DNA of 64,000 bases, from NCBI GenBank assembly GCA_017430325.1, contig JAFRNE010000038.1:1-64000 (forward strand), given 5' to 3'. Source of the DNA: Eubacterium sp. (GTDB lineage: Bacteria; Bacillota; Clostridia; Lachnospirales; Lachnospiraceae). Of the stretch, positions 53,789 to 63,042 are shown piece after piece. The first letter of the stretch is position 1. Each line of letters begins with the position of its first letter. Under the pieces are notes generated by a model. The model ran no database searches. It was not told where the DNA came from and worked only from the letters and a program-made list of their open reading frames with translations. Position numbers and translations under genes: made by a program.

Positions 53789-53874
53789 ATCCGATTCCTC
53801 CAATGCAAAATACACGCATTTTTATACAAACGGTCATTACGCAGACCATTCCATATTTAACATCTGCGTTCATT

Positions 53875-53903
53875 CTATCAGACGAAATATAACAAAAGCG
53901 CAA
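53875..53903 (-). promoter_or_regulatory. Promoter of the giant gene
   Basis: TTGCGC (53903-53898), 17-base spacer, TGATAG (53880-53875). The region TTTTGTTGC-R-CTTTTGTTAT is nearly the same as that upstream of the MATE pseudogene at 6511-6545. Confidence 0.5.
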
Positions 53904-53905
53904 CA

Positions 53906-53940
53906 AAAAACAGCTGAAACTTATAGAATCAGCTGTTTTT
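53906..53940 (-). terminator. Intrinsic terminator of the lysR-type transcript
   Basis: AAAAACAGCTGA and TCAGCTGTTTTT pair perfectly around 11 bases, with a T-tract on the minus strand. It is about 120 bases beyond the LysR stop and adjoins the giant-gene promoter. Confidence 0.85.
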
Positions 53941-54058
53941 GTTATTAAACTTCATCAGAAGCGTCCTCTCCCATTATACACGAAAATCCCATAAATAACT
54001 ATCGATGTCTCATAATATTAGTATTTTAAAAAATAGGGCCTGTCAATACGCACAATTA

Positions 54059-54904
54059 TTATATCAACGTATTAATAAGAGCTTTCTTTGATTCTTTATA
54101 AACCTTATAACTGTTAATGATCGGGGTATTAAAGTCGATAAGCTTCACCTCACGAAGCTTCTTCTCCCTGATGTAAGTATCAGCCATATCTTTAGGAAGG
54201 AATGTATAATTATCTTTCCCGATCAGGTACGGCACGATCTTCATACAGTCATCGATCTCAAGTTCAAACTGGTGGAACCTCGGAAAAAGCTTTCTGATAA
54301 ACTGACCGACATCCTGAAGGGCAAAATTACACATCAGATAATTCTCTTCTATCAGCTGGTCACGTTTTATACCCCGAGCGTATTTCTTATTATATATGTC
54401 CGTAACAAGGATCAATTTGTCCTGTTTATATAATTCCGAGCATATTGCAGCCTTCTTCAGAGGAATATAAACAAATACAACATCAAATATATCCTCCTGA
54501 AGCATTTCTAATAAGTGATCAGAATAACCTATAGTTATCTTCAGCGAATTCTCTGGATGTTTTCCTCTATAATCCATTATCTGCGGCGCAAGATGTCCCT
54601 CATAGATAGAATCTGCACATCCAATCCTTATATGATTCTCAAACTTACGCTCGGCCATCATTTCGGCCAGTGTATTTTCCGTAAGACTCAGAACCTTCTC
54701 AGCATAAATCTTGAATCTTTCACCCTCATTGGTAAGCTGGACACTTCTTTTTGTACGGTTAAAAAGGCTTATCTTCAGCTCCTTTTCGAGCTCATTTATC
54801 CTGTTTGTAACCGTCGACTGTGCCACAAACAGCTGGTTCGCAGTTTTCGTAAAACTCTTGGTTTCTGCAAGTGTTTTAAAGGTTTCCAGCGTCTGAATAT
54901 CCAT
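54059..54904 (-). CDS. LysR-family transcriptional regulator
   Basis: 281 residues with a GGAGGAG site. N-terminal helix-turn-helix (about 1-62; SFTKTANQLFVAQSTVTNRINELEKELKI split over two stretches) and a C-terminal substrate-binding domain. LysR regulators usually control a divergent neighbour and themselves; here that is the citrate/isopropylmalate synthase-like gene, 120 bases away. The inducer is unknown. Confidence 0.93.
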   Translation of the reverse strand: MDIQTLETFKTLAETKSFTKTANQLFVAQSTVTNRINELEKELKISLFNRTKRSVQLTNEGERFKIYAEKVLSLTENTLAEMMAERKFENHIRIGCADSIYEGHLAPQIMDYRGKHPENSLKITIGYSDHLLEMLQEDIFDVVFVYIPLKKAAICSELYKQDKLILVTDIYNKKYARGIKRDQLIEENYLMCNFALQDVGQFIRKLFPRFHQFELEIDDCMKIVPYLIGKDNYTFLPKDMADTYIREKKLREVKLIDFNTPIINSYKVYKESKKALINTLI

Positions 54905-54957
54905 AGCTCTCCTCCTATTTATCTATATTTCGAATTATAATTATCATTTTTATTCAC

Positions 54958-54987
54958 TTTACACATAATACAACATATGTTTATACT
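54958..54987 (+). promoter_or_regulatory. Promoter of the synthase-like gene
   Basis: TTTACA (54958-54963), 18-base spacer and TATACT (54982-54987). The spacer contains the palindrome AACATATGTT. AT-rich T-N11-A type sequences between 54925 and 54955 could be LysR sites. Confidence 0.5.
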
Positions 54988-55024
54988 TGTACACATATTT
55001 ATGAAAAATACGGAAGGAGCCGCC

Positions 55025-56389
55025 ATGAGAGATATTATTTTAAGCAACAAAACCTATAAGCTGGAGCAGGATCCATACATTTATCAGCTTCAGGACACAG
55101 CTGAACCGGAGCTTTTCAGAGAAATGTTCCCTTATGTTGAAACACCGAAGATCACCTTCAACTACCGCCGCGTCCCTGAAAATATGCCTGAAGATATCTT
55201 CATCACCGACACAACCTTCCGCGACGGACAGCAGTCAAGAGTACCTTATACTACCGAGCAGATGGTTCATATTTATAAGCTTCTGAATAAACTGGGCGGG
55301 CCGAACGGCATGATCAGACAGACCGAGTTCTTCGTATATTCTGAGAAGGATCGCCGTGCTCTTGAGAAATGTCTCGAGCTTGGCTACAAGTTCCCTGAGA
55401 TAACCACCTGGATCCGTGCATCAAAAAAAGACTTTGAACTGGTCAAATCTATCGGAATCAAGGAAACAGGTATTCTGGTAAGCTGTTCGGATTATCACAT
55501 CTTCCATAAAATGGGTCTTACACGTAAGCAGGCTCTTGATAAATACCTTGGAATCGTTTCAGACTGTATAGAAGCCGGTCTCCGTCCAAGATGTCACTTC
55601 GAAGATATAACAAGAGCTGATTTCTACGGTTTTGTTGTACCTTTCGCAAACAGCCTGATGAAATTATCGAAGGAAAGCGGTGTTCCTGTTAAGATCCGTG
55701 CCTGTGATACTATGGGTTACGGCGTTCCTTATCCTGGTGCTGCTCTTCCAAGAAGTGTATCCGGCATCATCTACGGTCTACAGCATCACGCTGATGTTCC
55801 ATCTGAGATGCTTGAGTGGCACGGCCACAATGATTTCTACAAGGGCGTTGTAAATGCAACAACCGCCTGGATGTATGGCGCTTCTGCTGTAAACTGCTCT
55901 CTCCTCGGAATCGGTGAGAGAACCGGAAACGTTCCGCTTGAGGCTATGGTATTCGAGTACGCATCACTCCGCGGAACACTTAATGGCATGAACACTCAGG
56001 TTATTACAGAGATAGCCGAGTATCTGCAGAATGAAACCAACTACGATATCCCGCCAATGACACCATTTGTCGGAAGCAACTTTAATATAACAAGAGCAGG
56101 TATCCACGCTGACGGAATGATGAAAAATCCTGAGATTTATAACATTTTCGATACAGGTGCTATCCTCAACCGTCCACCACGTGTTTCTATATCAAATACA
56201 TCCGGATTGGCCGGTATAGCCTTCTGGGTTAATGAATACCGCAAGTCTCATGGCGAAGCTGAGCTTGAGAAGAATGATCCTGTTATCGTAAAAATTCACG
56301 ATTGGGTTATGTCTCAATATGATGAAGGTCGCGTGACTACGATCACTGACGATGAGCTTGAGGAGATGTACAGGAAATATAACGCATAA
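55025..56389 (+). CDS. HMGL-like acyltransferase, probable Re-citrate synthase / isopropylmalate synthase family
   Basis: 454 residues from ATG 55025, after GGAAGGAG. The HMGL-type TIM barrel has DTTFRDGQQSR near 65, IRACDTMGYGVP, and the metal-binding HGHND near 270. Residues 330-400 hold RAGIHADGMMKNPEIYNIFD and ILNRPP, which match Re-type citrate synthases of clostridia better than LeuA. The LeuA regulatory domain is missing. The likely reaction is oxaloacetate plus acetyl-CoA to citrate for glutamate synthesis; homocitrate or isopropylmalate synthase cannot be ruled out. Its regulator is the divergent LysR. Confidence 0.8.
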   Translation: MRDIILSNKTYKLEQDPYIYQLQDTAEPELFREMFPYVETPKITFNYRRVPENMPEDIFITDTTFRDGQQSRVPYTTEQMVHIYKLLNKLGGPNGMIRQTEFFVYSEKDRRALEKCLELGYKFPEITTWIRASKKDFELVKSIGIKETGILVSCSDYHIFHKMGLTRKQALDKYLGIVSDCIEAGLRPRCHFEDITRADFYGFVVPFANSLMKLSKESGVPVKIRACDTMGYGVPYPGAALPRSVSGIIYGLQHHADVPSEMLEWHGHNDFYKGVVNATTAWMYGASAVNCSLLGIGERTGNVPLEAMVFEYASLRGTLNGMNTQVITEIAEYLQNETNYDIPPMTPFVGSNFNITRAGIHADGMMKNPEIYNIFDTGAILNRPPRVSISNTSGLAGIAFWVNEYRKSHGEAELEKNDPVIVKIHDWVMSQYDEGRVTTITDDELEEMYRKYNA

Positions 56390-56458
56390 TACTTGAAACG
56401 CATAATTAATATTGCAAAACAACAATTTTGCAGCATATAGATTCATGTATTCTATAAT

Positions 56459-56488
56459 ACAAGGCCGCCGGTGTTCCGGCGGCCTTGT
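56459..56488 (+). terminator. Bidirectional terminator
   Basis: A perfect 13-pair GC-rich hairpin ACAAGGCCGCCGG/CCGGCGGCCTTGT with a four-base loop lies between convergent genes. Confidence 0.85.
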
Positions 56489-56491
56489 AGT

Positions 56492-57301
56492 TTAACTATA
56501 TATCTCATACGAATCCGGCCAGGCTCTGCAGATCAGCGTCAGGCCGTATTTTTCAGCAAGTTTAACAGCTTCTTCGGTTGGAACAGCTTTACTGACAAGT
56601 ACGGGAACACCTGCCGCAACTGTTTTTATGACCATATCGGCCGCAACCCTTCCGGTAGTATATATCATACACTCCTGCGGTTTCTCACCTTGAAGAAGCA
56701 TCGCTCCAACAGCCTTATCCAGAGCATTATGCCTGCTGATATCTTCAAACGAAAGTATCCTTCCATTACCGAAGCGTATATAACAGCTGTGGGTTCCGCC
56801 GGTGCTCTTATGCAGCTCACCATCTTTCTTGAAATATTCAGCGAGTTCAAATATATGCTCAGAAAGCGGAATCACCTTAGATTCTATATTATCTTCATTA
56901 ATGTTTGATATACTCTCTGAATCATCTCTTTCACGCACCAGGAATTGTTTATTACCTGTACAGCAGGTTGGCTCAACTCCATCAAAAGCTTTAAATTTCA
57001 CATCTCCGATAAGCATAACCTCAGCTATATCTCCCTTGCCACAGATAAAAAGCTCTGTAACCTCATTAACACTCCGGATGATCTTTTCAGTATATAATCG
57101 GCCAATAACAAGCTCCGTAAGGTTCTCCGGTGTGCATGACAAATAAAACGCCTTCTGTCCATTCACAGTCACAGTAATAAACTTCTCGCGTATAATCTCA
57201 GTTTCCTTCTCTGCAGTCTCCCCGGAAGCCTTCACCACAGTACACTTCACAGAACCTGTTGTCGCTATATTATTTGCATGATTCTTATACTTATCATTCA
57301 T
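56492..57301 (-). CDS. fdhD: FdhD-type sulfur carrier for formate dehydrogenase
   Basis: 269 residues. VNGQKAFYLSCTPENLTELVIGRLYTE (split across about 52-78), THSCYIR near 172, LSFEDISRHNALDKAVG near 187-203 and IYTTGRVAADMV fit FdhD, which moves sulfur from IscS to the molybdenum cofactor of formate dehydrogenase. The usual CxxC is CC-T-G (EPTCCTGN) here. No formate dehydrogenase is in the window. It ends the ABC-transporter gene string, 16 bases after the permease. No obvious ribosome binding site. Confidence 0.85.
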   Translation of the reverse strand: MNDKYKNHANNIATTGSVKCTVVKASGETAEKETEIIREKFITVTVNGQKAFYLSCTPENLTELVIGRLYTEKIIRSVNEVTELFICGKGDIAEVMLIGDVKFKAFDGVEPTCCTGNKQFLVRERDDSESISNINEDNIESKVIPLSEHIFELAEYFKKDGELHKSTGGTHSCYIRFGNGRILSFEDISRHNALDKAVGAMLLQGEKPQECMIYTTGRVAADMVIKTVAAGVPVLVSKAVPTEEAVKLAEKYGLTLICRAWPDSYEIYS

Positions 57302-57317
57302 GATTCGTTATCCGTTA

Positions 57318-58046
57318 TTATTTAAATCTAAAACGTCTGAGCAGATATATCTTTACAGCAACCAGTACCGCCACATAAAGCGCCGAGTGAGCCAGAATAA
57401 GCATCGTTCCCTTAGGATCAAATATATCCGTTTCTCTTACCATATCAAAGCCGTCCATAAGCGGCGGAAGTATGATATTCAATACTTTTGCCGAGGCCCA
57501 TTTCTCTATTATCGAAACCTTGCAGATTGCCAGAACAGCTGTCAATACTACAAAAAGTATGCTGTTTTTCTTTCTTGTAATTATTCTCTGGTGAAACAGA
57601 TCACCCAAAGCAATTCCGCAAATGCCATTTCCAATGACTATTAAGGTTCCGTATAAAACATCAACCGGTTTTAAGGTTCTCGAAAAAAAGCCCTCTTTAA
57701 ACTTGCTACGAATGAGTGGATATGCTATAACAACCGCCGCGTAGAATAACATGATGCTATACAGTACCAGCTCTCTGGAAATATAATAATCCGCGTTTCT
57801 TCTGCTGTGCATTATATATATTTCCTCATGAACATCCTTCTCCTTAAGCTGTATGCTCATGGATATGTACACGCTGATGACAAAAAGGAAAAATCCAGAT
57901 ATAAGAAAGCTGCCTGTAATCTGTACAGGGATCACCGAATACATCACGCCAAGAAATGCAACAACCGCAACAGTAGGCATAACAAGCACTGTGCTTTTGA
58001 TCACATTTGTCATTTTTAGTTTATAAAGGCTAAATATACTCCTCAA
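57318..58046 (-). CDS. Six-helix ABC-type membrane protein
   Basis: 242 residues, probably from TTG 58046, which lies inside the end of the ATPase gene; an ATG twelve codons on lacks a binding site. Six hydrophobic segments (about 14-35, 43-62, 90-110, 128-150, 165-180, 210-232) fit an ABC-2 permease. It is the partner of the ATPase gene before it. No homology can be named with certainty. Confidence 0.75.
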   Translation of the reverse strand: MRSIFSLYKLKMTNVIKSTVLVMPTVAVVAFLGVMYSVIPVQITGSFLISGFFLFVISVYISMSIQLKEKDVHEEIYIMHSRRNADYYISRELVLYSIMLFYAAVVIAYPLIRSKFKEGFFSRTLKPVDVLYGTLIVIGNGICGIALGDLFHQRIITRKKNSILFVVLTAVLAICKVSIIEKWASAKVLNIILPPLMDGFDMVRETDIFDPKGTMLILAHSALYVAVLVAVKIYLLRRFRFK

Positions 58047-58818
58047 TTCCTATAACCTCCCAGCCATCATCATAAAGCTTCATCACAGTCTCTTTCATCT
58101 GTGTTTCCTTCACCTTAAGCATATATTTATTACCACGAAGGATCATTTTCGGCCAGCATTCATTATCATTTCTTCTGACAAATATTCTGAAGCTTGCTTC
58201 GCTGATTGTTTCAAGGTTTTTAAGCTTCCCCTCCTCTATCGTAAATATCTTGTCAGAGAGTTCATCCATCAGTTTCTTTTCGTGACAGGACATAAAAATA
58301 GTGATTCCCTGTTCCTTCAGCTCGTTTATTTTAGTAATAAATACTTCCTGTGAATCAGCGTCCTGCCCCGATAAAGGTTCATCAAAAAGAATTATGTCAT
58401 GAGGAGCCATAAGCGCTTGGATCACTCCAACCTTCTGCAGACTGCCCTTAGACATATTATTCATTTTGATATATGTCATATCATCAAGGTAAAAATCTTT
58501 GATCAACTGTTGAACCTTGCTGTATTTGACGCCTTCCATCTCAGCTATTCTTTTCAGGTAATACTCCATCGTGACATCAAGGCCGATGAATTTCTCCGGA
58601 ACATACGAGAATCTTATCTTACCGAAATACCTAACACGTCCCTGGTTAATACTCACAATTCCGCCAATAACCTTCAGAAGCGTACTCTTACCGCAGCCAT
58701 TATGGCCTGCAAAAGCAACCGACTCTCCCTTTACGAAGTCGTGGGAGATGCAGTCTAAAACTATATTATTTTCATATGATTTTGAAACGCTTTCCAGCGT
58801 TACTATATTTTTATTCAT
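58030..58818 (-). CDS. ABC transporter ATP-binding protein
   Basis: 262 residues from ATG 58818; a TTG at 58839 would overlap the upstream stop. Walker A GHNGCGKST near 36-44, and Walker B IILFDEPLSGQD; the signature is MSKGSLQKVG rather than LSGGQ, a degenerate form seen in some exporters. With the permease gene it makes one small exporter; substrate unknown. Confidence 0.88.
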   Translation of the reverse strand: MNKNIVTLESVSKSYENNIVLDCISHDFVKGESVAFAGHNGCGKSTLLKVIGGIVSINQGRVRYFGKIRFSYVPEKFIGLDVTMEYYLKRIAEMEGVKYSKVQQLIKDFYLDDMTYIKMNNMSKGSLQKVGVIQALMAPHDIILFDEPLSGQDADSQEVFITKINELKEQGITIFMSCHEKKLMDELSDKIFTIEEGKLKNLETISEASFRIFVRRNDNECWPKMILRGNKYMLKVKETQMKETVMKLYDDGWEVIGIEEYI

Positions 58819-58831
58819 TTCAAACCACTTA

Positions 58832-59428
58832 TTACTCAATCTTCAGCATTACATATTCGCCTTCCTGCTTGTTGTAAACGTGCTTTCCGATGATCGTAAG
58901 CACCTTTCTGATGTCCTCTATATCATCAGCAGCGAATTCAACGTATGAATGCTCCTTATCCTCTTCATTTTCCTTCTTATAGTCGTCATAGCAATATATC
59001 AGAAACTCATCAAGGATGTCCTCAAGCGGATACTGTGAAACGTAAGGGTCAGAAGGCTCGTTCTCCTCTAGCTCCGGTTCAGGCTCAAATACGATTGAAG
59101 TAACATAGATCATGTTTGGCTCACCGGAATCATCATTATAATTCTCGAAAATAATATCCTCATCAGTGTCAATACACTCTATCTCACGATAATACTTCTT
59201 ACCATCGTGAGTTATGATCATATACTCTTCATAGAACTCTCCGGTTCCCTGTACCCATCCATCAGCTTTCTTTAACTGCTCAGCCAGCTCATTATCACTG
59301 CACTGACGAAGTGAATAGCACCCGGTATTTTCTTTCTTTTCTTCAACAGTTCTGTATATCATGTCCTCGATCTTCTCGTATTCTGCTGTGTTATACTTTG
59401 GTGCTTCATAAAACTTAATATTCTTCAT
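58832..59428 (-). CDS. Unknown acidic protein, 198 residues
   Basis: Starts with a GAGGAG site. Soluble and acidic (about 30% Asp/Glu), mixed alpha/beta, no signal peptide. No motif that I recognise. It overlaps the possible TTG start of the ATPase gene and lies 18 bases after the ABC-F gene, so it belongs to the same transcription unit. Function unknown. Confidence 0.65.
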   Translation of the reverse strand: MKNIKFYEAPKYNTAEYEKIEDMIYRTVEEKKENTGCYSLRQCSDNELAEQLKKADGWVQGTGEFYEEYMIITHDGKKYYREIECIDTDEDIIFENYNDDSGEPNMIYVTSIVFEPEPELEENEPSDPYVSQYPLEDILDEFLIYCYDDYKKENEEDKEHSYVEFAADDIEDIRKVLTIIGKHVYNKQEGEYVMLKIE

Positions 59429-59446
59429 TGTACTATCTCCTCATCT

Positions 59447-61366
59447 TTATGATTTCATATTGTTAAACATATCAACCATCTCCTGGAGTTCCAGGTAACG
59501 TTCCATCTTTGCTTCTATCTTGGCATCAACCTCTTCCTTTTCCTTGGTCAGTTCCATAAGATGCGGGAAGTCAGTTGCCGATTTCACCATCTCTTCGTCA
59601 AGCTGCGCGCTTCTATCTTCTAATGCCTCGATCTCTCCTTCTATGCTGTCGTATTCTCTCTGCTCATTATAGTTAAGCCTGGTCTTCTCGCGAGGCTGCT
59701 TATAGCTGTTTTTCGCAGACTTTTCTTTTCCTTCAGCAGCACCATCCGGTTTATTCTTCGCAGACCCTGTTTTATCTTTCGCAGCTGTACTGTTATCGTC
59801 TTCAGCTCCGCTGCCTGCACTCTTATGAAGCAAGTAATCACTGTAGCCGCCTTCACTCTGCATCAGTCTTCCACCGGCCTCAAAAGAAAATATCCTTGTA
59901 ACCACTCTGTCCAGGAAATACCTGTCATGGGAAACCGTAATAACGATTCCCGCAAAGCTGTCCAAAAAGTCCTCCAGGATTCTGAGAGTCTGTATATCCA
60001 GATCATTTGTCGGCTCGTCGAGGATTATGACATTCGGTGCTTCCATAAGTATCTTCAGCAGATAGAGCCTTCTCTTCTCGCCACCCGAAAGCTTCTCGAT
60101 AGGCGCATATTGCATATTTGCATCAAAAAGGAAGCGCTCGCACATTACGGAAGCCGAAGTCAGTCCCTCAGTGGTTCTGACATATTCAGCCGTATCCTTG
60201 ATGTAATCGATGACACGCATTCTCTCGATCTTCTTGATCCTTGCACTGTCGATCTTCGCATAACCGGTACCGTCAAAATCAGCCGCCGCCCTGTAAAGTG
60301 CTTCATTCTCCTGGCTGAAATACCCGATCTTGATGGTCTGGCCCACCTCGATCTCACCGCTGTCAGGCTTAAACTCGCCAACTATGCATTTAAGCAGTGT
60401 AGACTTCCCGCAGCCGTTCGGTCCGATGATCCCAACACGGTCCAGCTTTCTGAAACTGTACGAAAAATCACTGAATAAGGTTCTGTCTCCATAGCTCTTT
60501 GAAACCTTATCCAGTATGATAGTTTTATTTCCCATTCTCTGAGGCAGTGAGCTGAGTGCGATATTTCTCTCTTCCTCAGGCTTCTGCCTGTCGCGAAGCT
60601 CCTCAAACCTCTTGATATGAGCCTTCTGCTTCGTAGATCTCGCTCTCGCACCACGCCTGATCCAGGCAAGATCCTTCCTGTAAAGCGTTGCCGCCTTCCT
60701 TTCAGCCGCCTTCTCAAAGTCGAGCCTCTGTGCCTTCAGCTCCAGATATCCGGAGTAGTTGGCAGTATATCTATATGCATTTCCTTTATCTATCTCTATT
60801 ATCTGATCGGTCACTTCATCCAAAAAATACCTGTCATGCGTAACCATAAGGATGGCTCCTCTGTATCTTTTCAGGAAATCCTCAAGCCATTCGATCATCT
60901 CTGAATCAAGGTGGTTCGTCGGCTCATCAAGTATCAGCAGGTCAGCCGGAGTCATGACAGCAGCCACAAGAGCCGCTCTCTTCTTCTGTCCGCCCGAAAG
61001 GATCGAAGGGCTGCATTCCGGATCATTTATACCCATCTTGGCAAGATTCGCCTTGATCCCGCCCATCTTGTCCCAGTGATCTCCACCGGCATAGATCGCA
61101 TCGGTAATATTTTCCAGAAGCGTCTTGTTCATGTCGAATTCCGGATTCTGTGGAAGATATGAGATACGTATATCATTGCCCATGACCACCTTACCGTCGT
61201 CCGCCGCGATCTTCCCTGCGGTAATCGCCAGAAGCGTCGACTTTCCGGTTCCGTTGGCACCAACCACGCCGATCTTATCTGCACTGTCTATTCCGATGCA
61301 CACGTCACGGAGCACCGGCTTCTCCATATATGTTTTAGAAATATTTTCAAGGTTTAAAATGTTCAT
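59447..61366 (-). CDS. ABC-F family ATPase (Uup/EttA-like)
   Basis: 639 residues from ATG 61366, which overlaps the stop of the preceding gene by four bases (ATGA). Two ABC domains: Walker A GANGTGKST (36-44) and GPNGCGKST near 330, each with LSGGQKKR or LSGGEKRR. An inter-domain helix (about 235-285) and a C-terminal coiled-coil extension (about 560-635) are as in Uup. ABC-F proteins act on ribosomes or DNA, not as transporters. It could also confer antibiotic tolerance. Confidence 0.92.
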   Translation of the reverse strand: MNILNLENISKTYMEKPVLRDVCIGIDSADKIGVVGANGTGKSTLLAITAGKIAADDGKVVMGNDIRISYLPQNPEFDMNKTLLENITDAIYAGGDHWDKMGGIKANLAKMGINDPECSPSILSGGQKKRAALVAAVMTPADLLILDEPTNHLDSEMIEWLEDFLKRYRGAILMVTHDRYFLDEVTDQIIEIDKGNAYRYTANYSGYLELKAQRLDFEKAAERKAATLYRKDLAWIRRGARARSTKQKAHIKRFEELRDRQKPEEERNIALSSLPQRMGNKTIILDKVSKSYGDRTLFSDFSYSFRKLDRVGIIGPNGCGKSTLLKCIVGEFKPDSGEIEVGQTIKIGYFSQENEALYRAAADFDGTGYAKIDSARIKKIERMRVIDYIKDTAEYVRTTEGLTSASVMCERFLFDANMQYAPIEKLSGGEKRRLYLLKILMEAPNVIILDEPTNDLDIQTLRILEDFLDSFAGIVITVSHDRYFLDRVVTRIFSFEAGGRLMQSEGGYSDYLLHKSAGSGAEDDNSTAAKDKTGSAKNKPDGAAEGKEKSAKNSYKQPREKTRLNYNEQREYDSIEGEIEALEDRSAQLDEEMVKSATDFPHLMELTKEKEEVDAKIEAKMERYLELQEMVDMFNNMKS

Positions 61367-62394
61367 CCTATAGTTCCCATCGGCTCGACCTCGATCCCCA
61401 GCGGGTCGCAAACCTTTCTCAGCTTCTCAGCATCCTTATCATTGCCAAATATAAGCATCTTCTTCAGATTCTTAAACTGCTTCAGCTCAGCCTCGGTGAG
61501 CGTGTTAAAGTCAAAACGTTCGTCCTCGCCGTCCCACTCAGGCGCGATATTCATGTATATATCGTCGTCGCCATCCATATTTATCTCTGTCACAAGGTCA
61601 GCCAGCCTCGCCGGGATCGGCAGCTCCTTAAAGTAATTCACAGCCGCCCTGACATTGTTGCTGGTCTCAAGGTTCCAGTGGCCCTTCTTGAAAGCCATAT
61701 AATCATATATATCAAAATACGGCTTCAGCGTCTCCTGGTTATACATCAGCTCATTTATGACCGCCAGCTTGAAGTTGAAGGTATCGAATACCAGACACTC
61801 CTCCTCCGGCATCTCGATATTGTAATTCTCCTTACTCTTCGGACGCTCCGGCTTAAAGGTGATATTTATGTCCTTCAGGATCTGCTTGTCATCGTATAGC
61901 GGCTTCTTATCCTCGGTATAAATACTGGTCTGCATATGAAGCCACTCCTTCTTACCCTCTGCGTTCCTCCCCTGTGGCGTATAACCATAACCACCCGCTT
62001 CTTTCCATGTATTTTCCATATCGATCCTCTCACCAAGAACAGTCAGGTCGCCCTTATAGCACCCTTTAGGCTGTGTATCGAAAAAGGAGTAAACCTTCTT
62101 ACCCGTAACGTACAGAGTCATCCCTATAATTATATGATCTTTGTCGACAAAAGCCTTTTTCTTCTTCAGATTGCTCAGATATTCCGGCGATCCTTCAAAA
62201 TCAATCCCCAGCTCATCGTAAATATACGAAATATGCTTTCCGCACTTCTCATCAATATTAAGGCGCGCCTCACCCAGCACAGCCTTGACCTCCTCGTAGG
62301 AAAGCGGAAACTTCAGAAGCGTTCCGTTTATAGTTATCGCATCATCCATAACATCTATATTTTCTATTTTTTTAATCTTCTCACTCTTTGACAT
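61363..62394 (-). CDS. Unknown protein resembling the DUF7738/DUF6892 family
   Basis: 343 residues with a GGAGG site. The N-terminal domain (LKFPLSYEEVKAVLGEAR near 28-45) and the C-terminal domain with FDTFNFKLAVINELMYNQ near 210 recall the DUF7738 and DUF6892 families, an association made from memory and not verified. No catalytic motif is visible. It overlaps the ABC-F gene by four bases, so its translation is coupled to it. Confidence 0.7.
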   Translation of the reverse strand: MSKSEKIKKIENIDVMDDAITINGTLLKFPLSYEEVKAVLGEARLNIDEKCGKHISYIYDELGIDFEGSPEYLSNLKKKKAFVDKDHIIIGMTLYVTGKKVYSFFDTQPKGCYKGDLTVLGERIDMENTWKEAGGYGYTPQGRNAEGKKEWLHMQTSIYTEDKKPLYDDKQILKDINITFKPERPKSKENYNIEMPEEECLVFDTFNFKLAVINELMYNQETLKPYFDIYDYMAFKKGHWNLETSNNVRAAVNYFKELPIPARLADLVTEINMDGDDDIYMNIAPEWDGEDERFDFNTLTEAELKQFKNLKKMLIFGNDKDAEKLRKVCDPLGIEVEPMGTIG

Positions 62395-62445
62395 TCCTAT
62401 GCCTCCAAACTATCTATCAGCAAGACTAATCTTTTCTACAATAAA

Positions 62446-63042
62446 CTATCCAACAATATTTCGTATCGTCTCCCAGTCGAAGCATCTTGTATAGCCCTCT
62501 CCCGGAAATACAGCCTCGCGATTCCACGGACGATCATAAACCAGCACCTTCAGCTCCGGCAGATGATCAAAGAACTTGAAAGCTGTCGGCGAATCTTCTA
62601 CAGCCACATCAAAATGCATCTTATAATAGTCCTCAAGCTCCAGACTGAAACTGCTGTTTCTGATGAAATTGTCTCTGCCGTATTTATTCAGGCAATACAG
62701 CTTAACCCTCTCAAGCCCATGCTCGTCCAGCCATGCACGCGACGGTTCAAACGCACTGAAGGGTCTTCCGGTTATTATTGACACTTCATGACCGCTGTCT
62801 ATCCAGCCGTTAACTACCTCTACAGCTCCCGGCGTCTCATCATAAGTGATCAGAACCTCCGGCCTGTGAGCCTCTATCATCATCTTCTCAAAATCATCGT
62901 CCGTCAGTGAAAATGATTTCTGTAAGTCAAAATATCTTATCTTCTCGTATGGAATGTCCAGCCCGAACATTCTGTCTATAAGCCCCGAGAAATATCTTGC
63001 AGTCTCACACAGACAATCATCAAAATCAACGTATATATTCAT
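62446..63042 (-). CDS. HAD-like 5'-nucleotidase family protein
   Basis: 198 residues with a GAGGAA site. Catalytic DFDDCLC near the N-terminus (Asp6, Asp8), then IITGRP (motif II) and EDSPTAF (motif IV), the pattern of small HAD phosphatases like deoxyribonucleotidase NT5C. Substrate unknown. It is 51 bases before the DUF7738-like gene. Confidence 0.8.
   Translation of the reverse strand: MNIYVDFDDCLCETARYFSGLIDRMFGLDIPYEKIRYFDLQKSFSLTDDDFEKMMIEAHRPEVLITYDETPGAVEVVNGWIDSGHEVSIITGRPFSAFEPSRAWLDEHGLERVKLYCLNKYGRDNFIRNSSFSLELEDYYKMHFDVAVEDSPTAFKFFDHLPELKVLVYDRPWNREAVFPGEGYTRCFDWETIRNIVG

Noticed and set aside
54977-55024. Upstream start for the citrate synthase-like gene
   Set aside because: It lies within the promoter spacer region; ATG 55025 has the good ribosome binding site and the family start.
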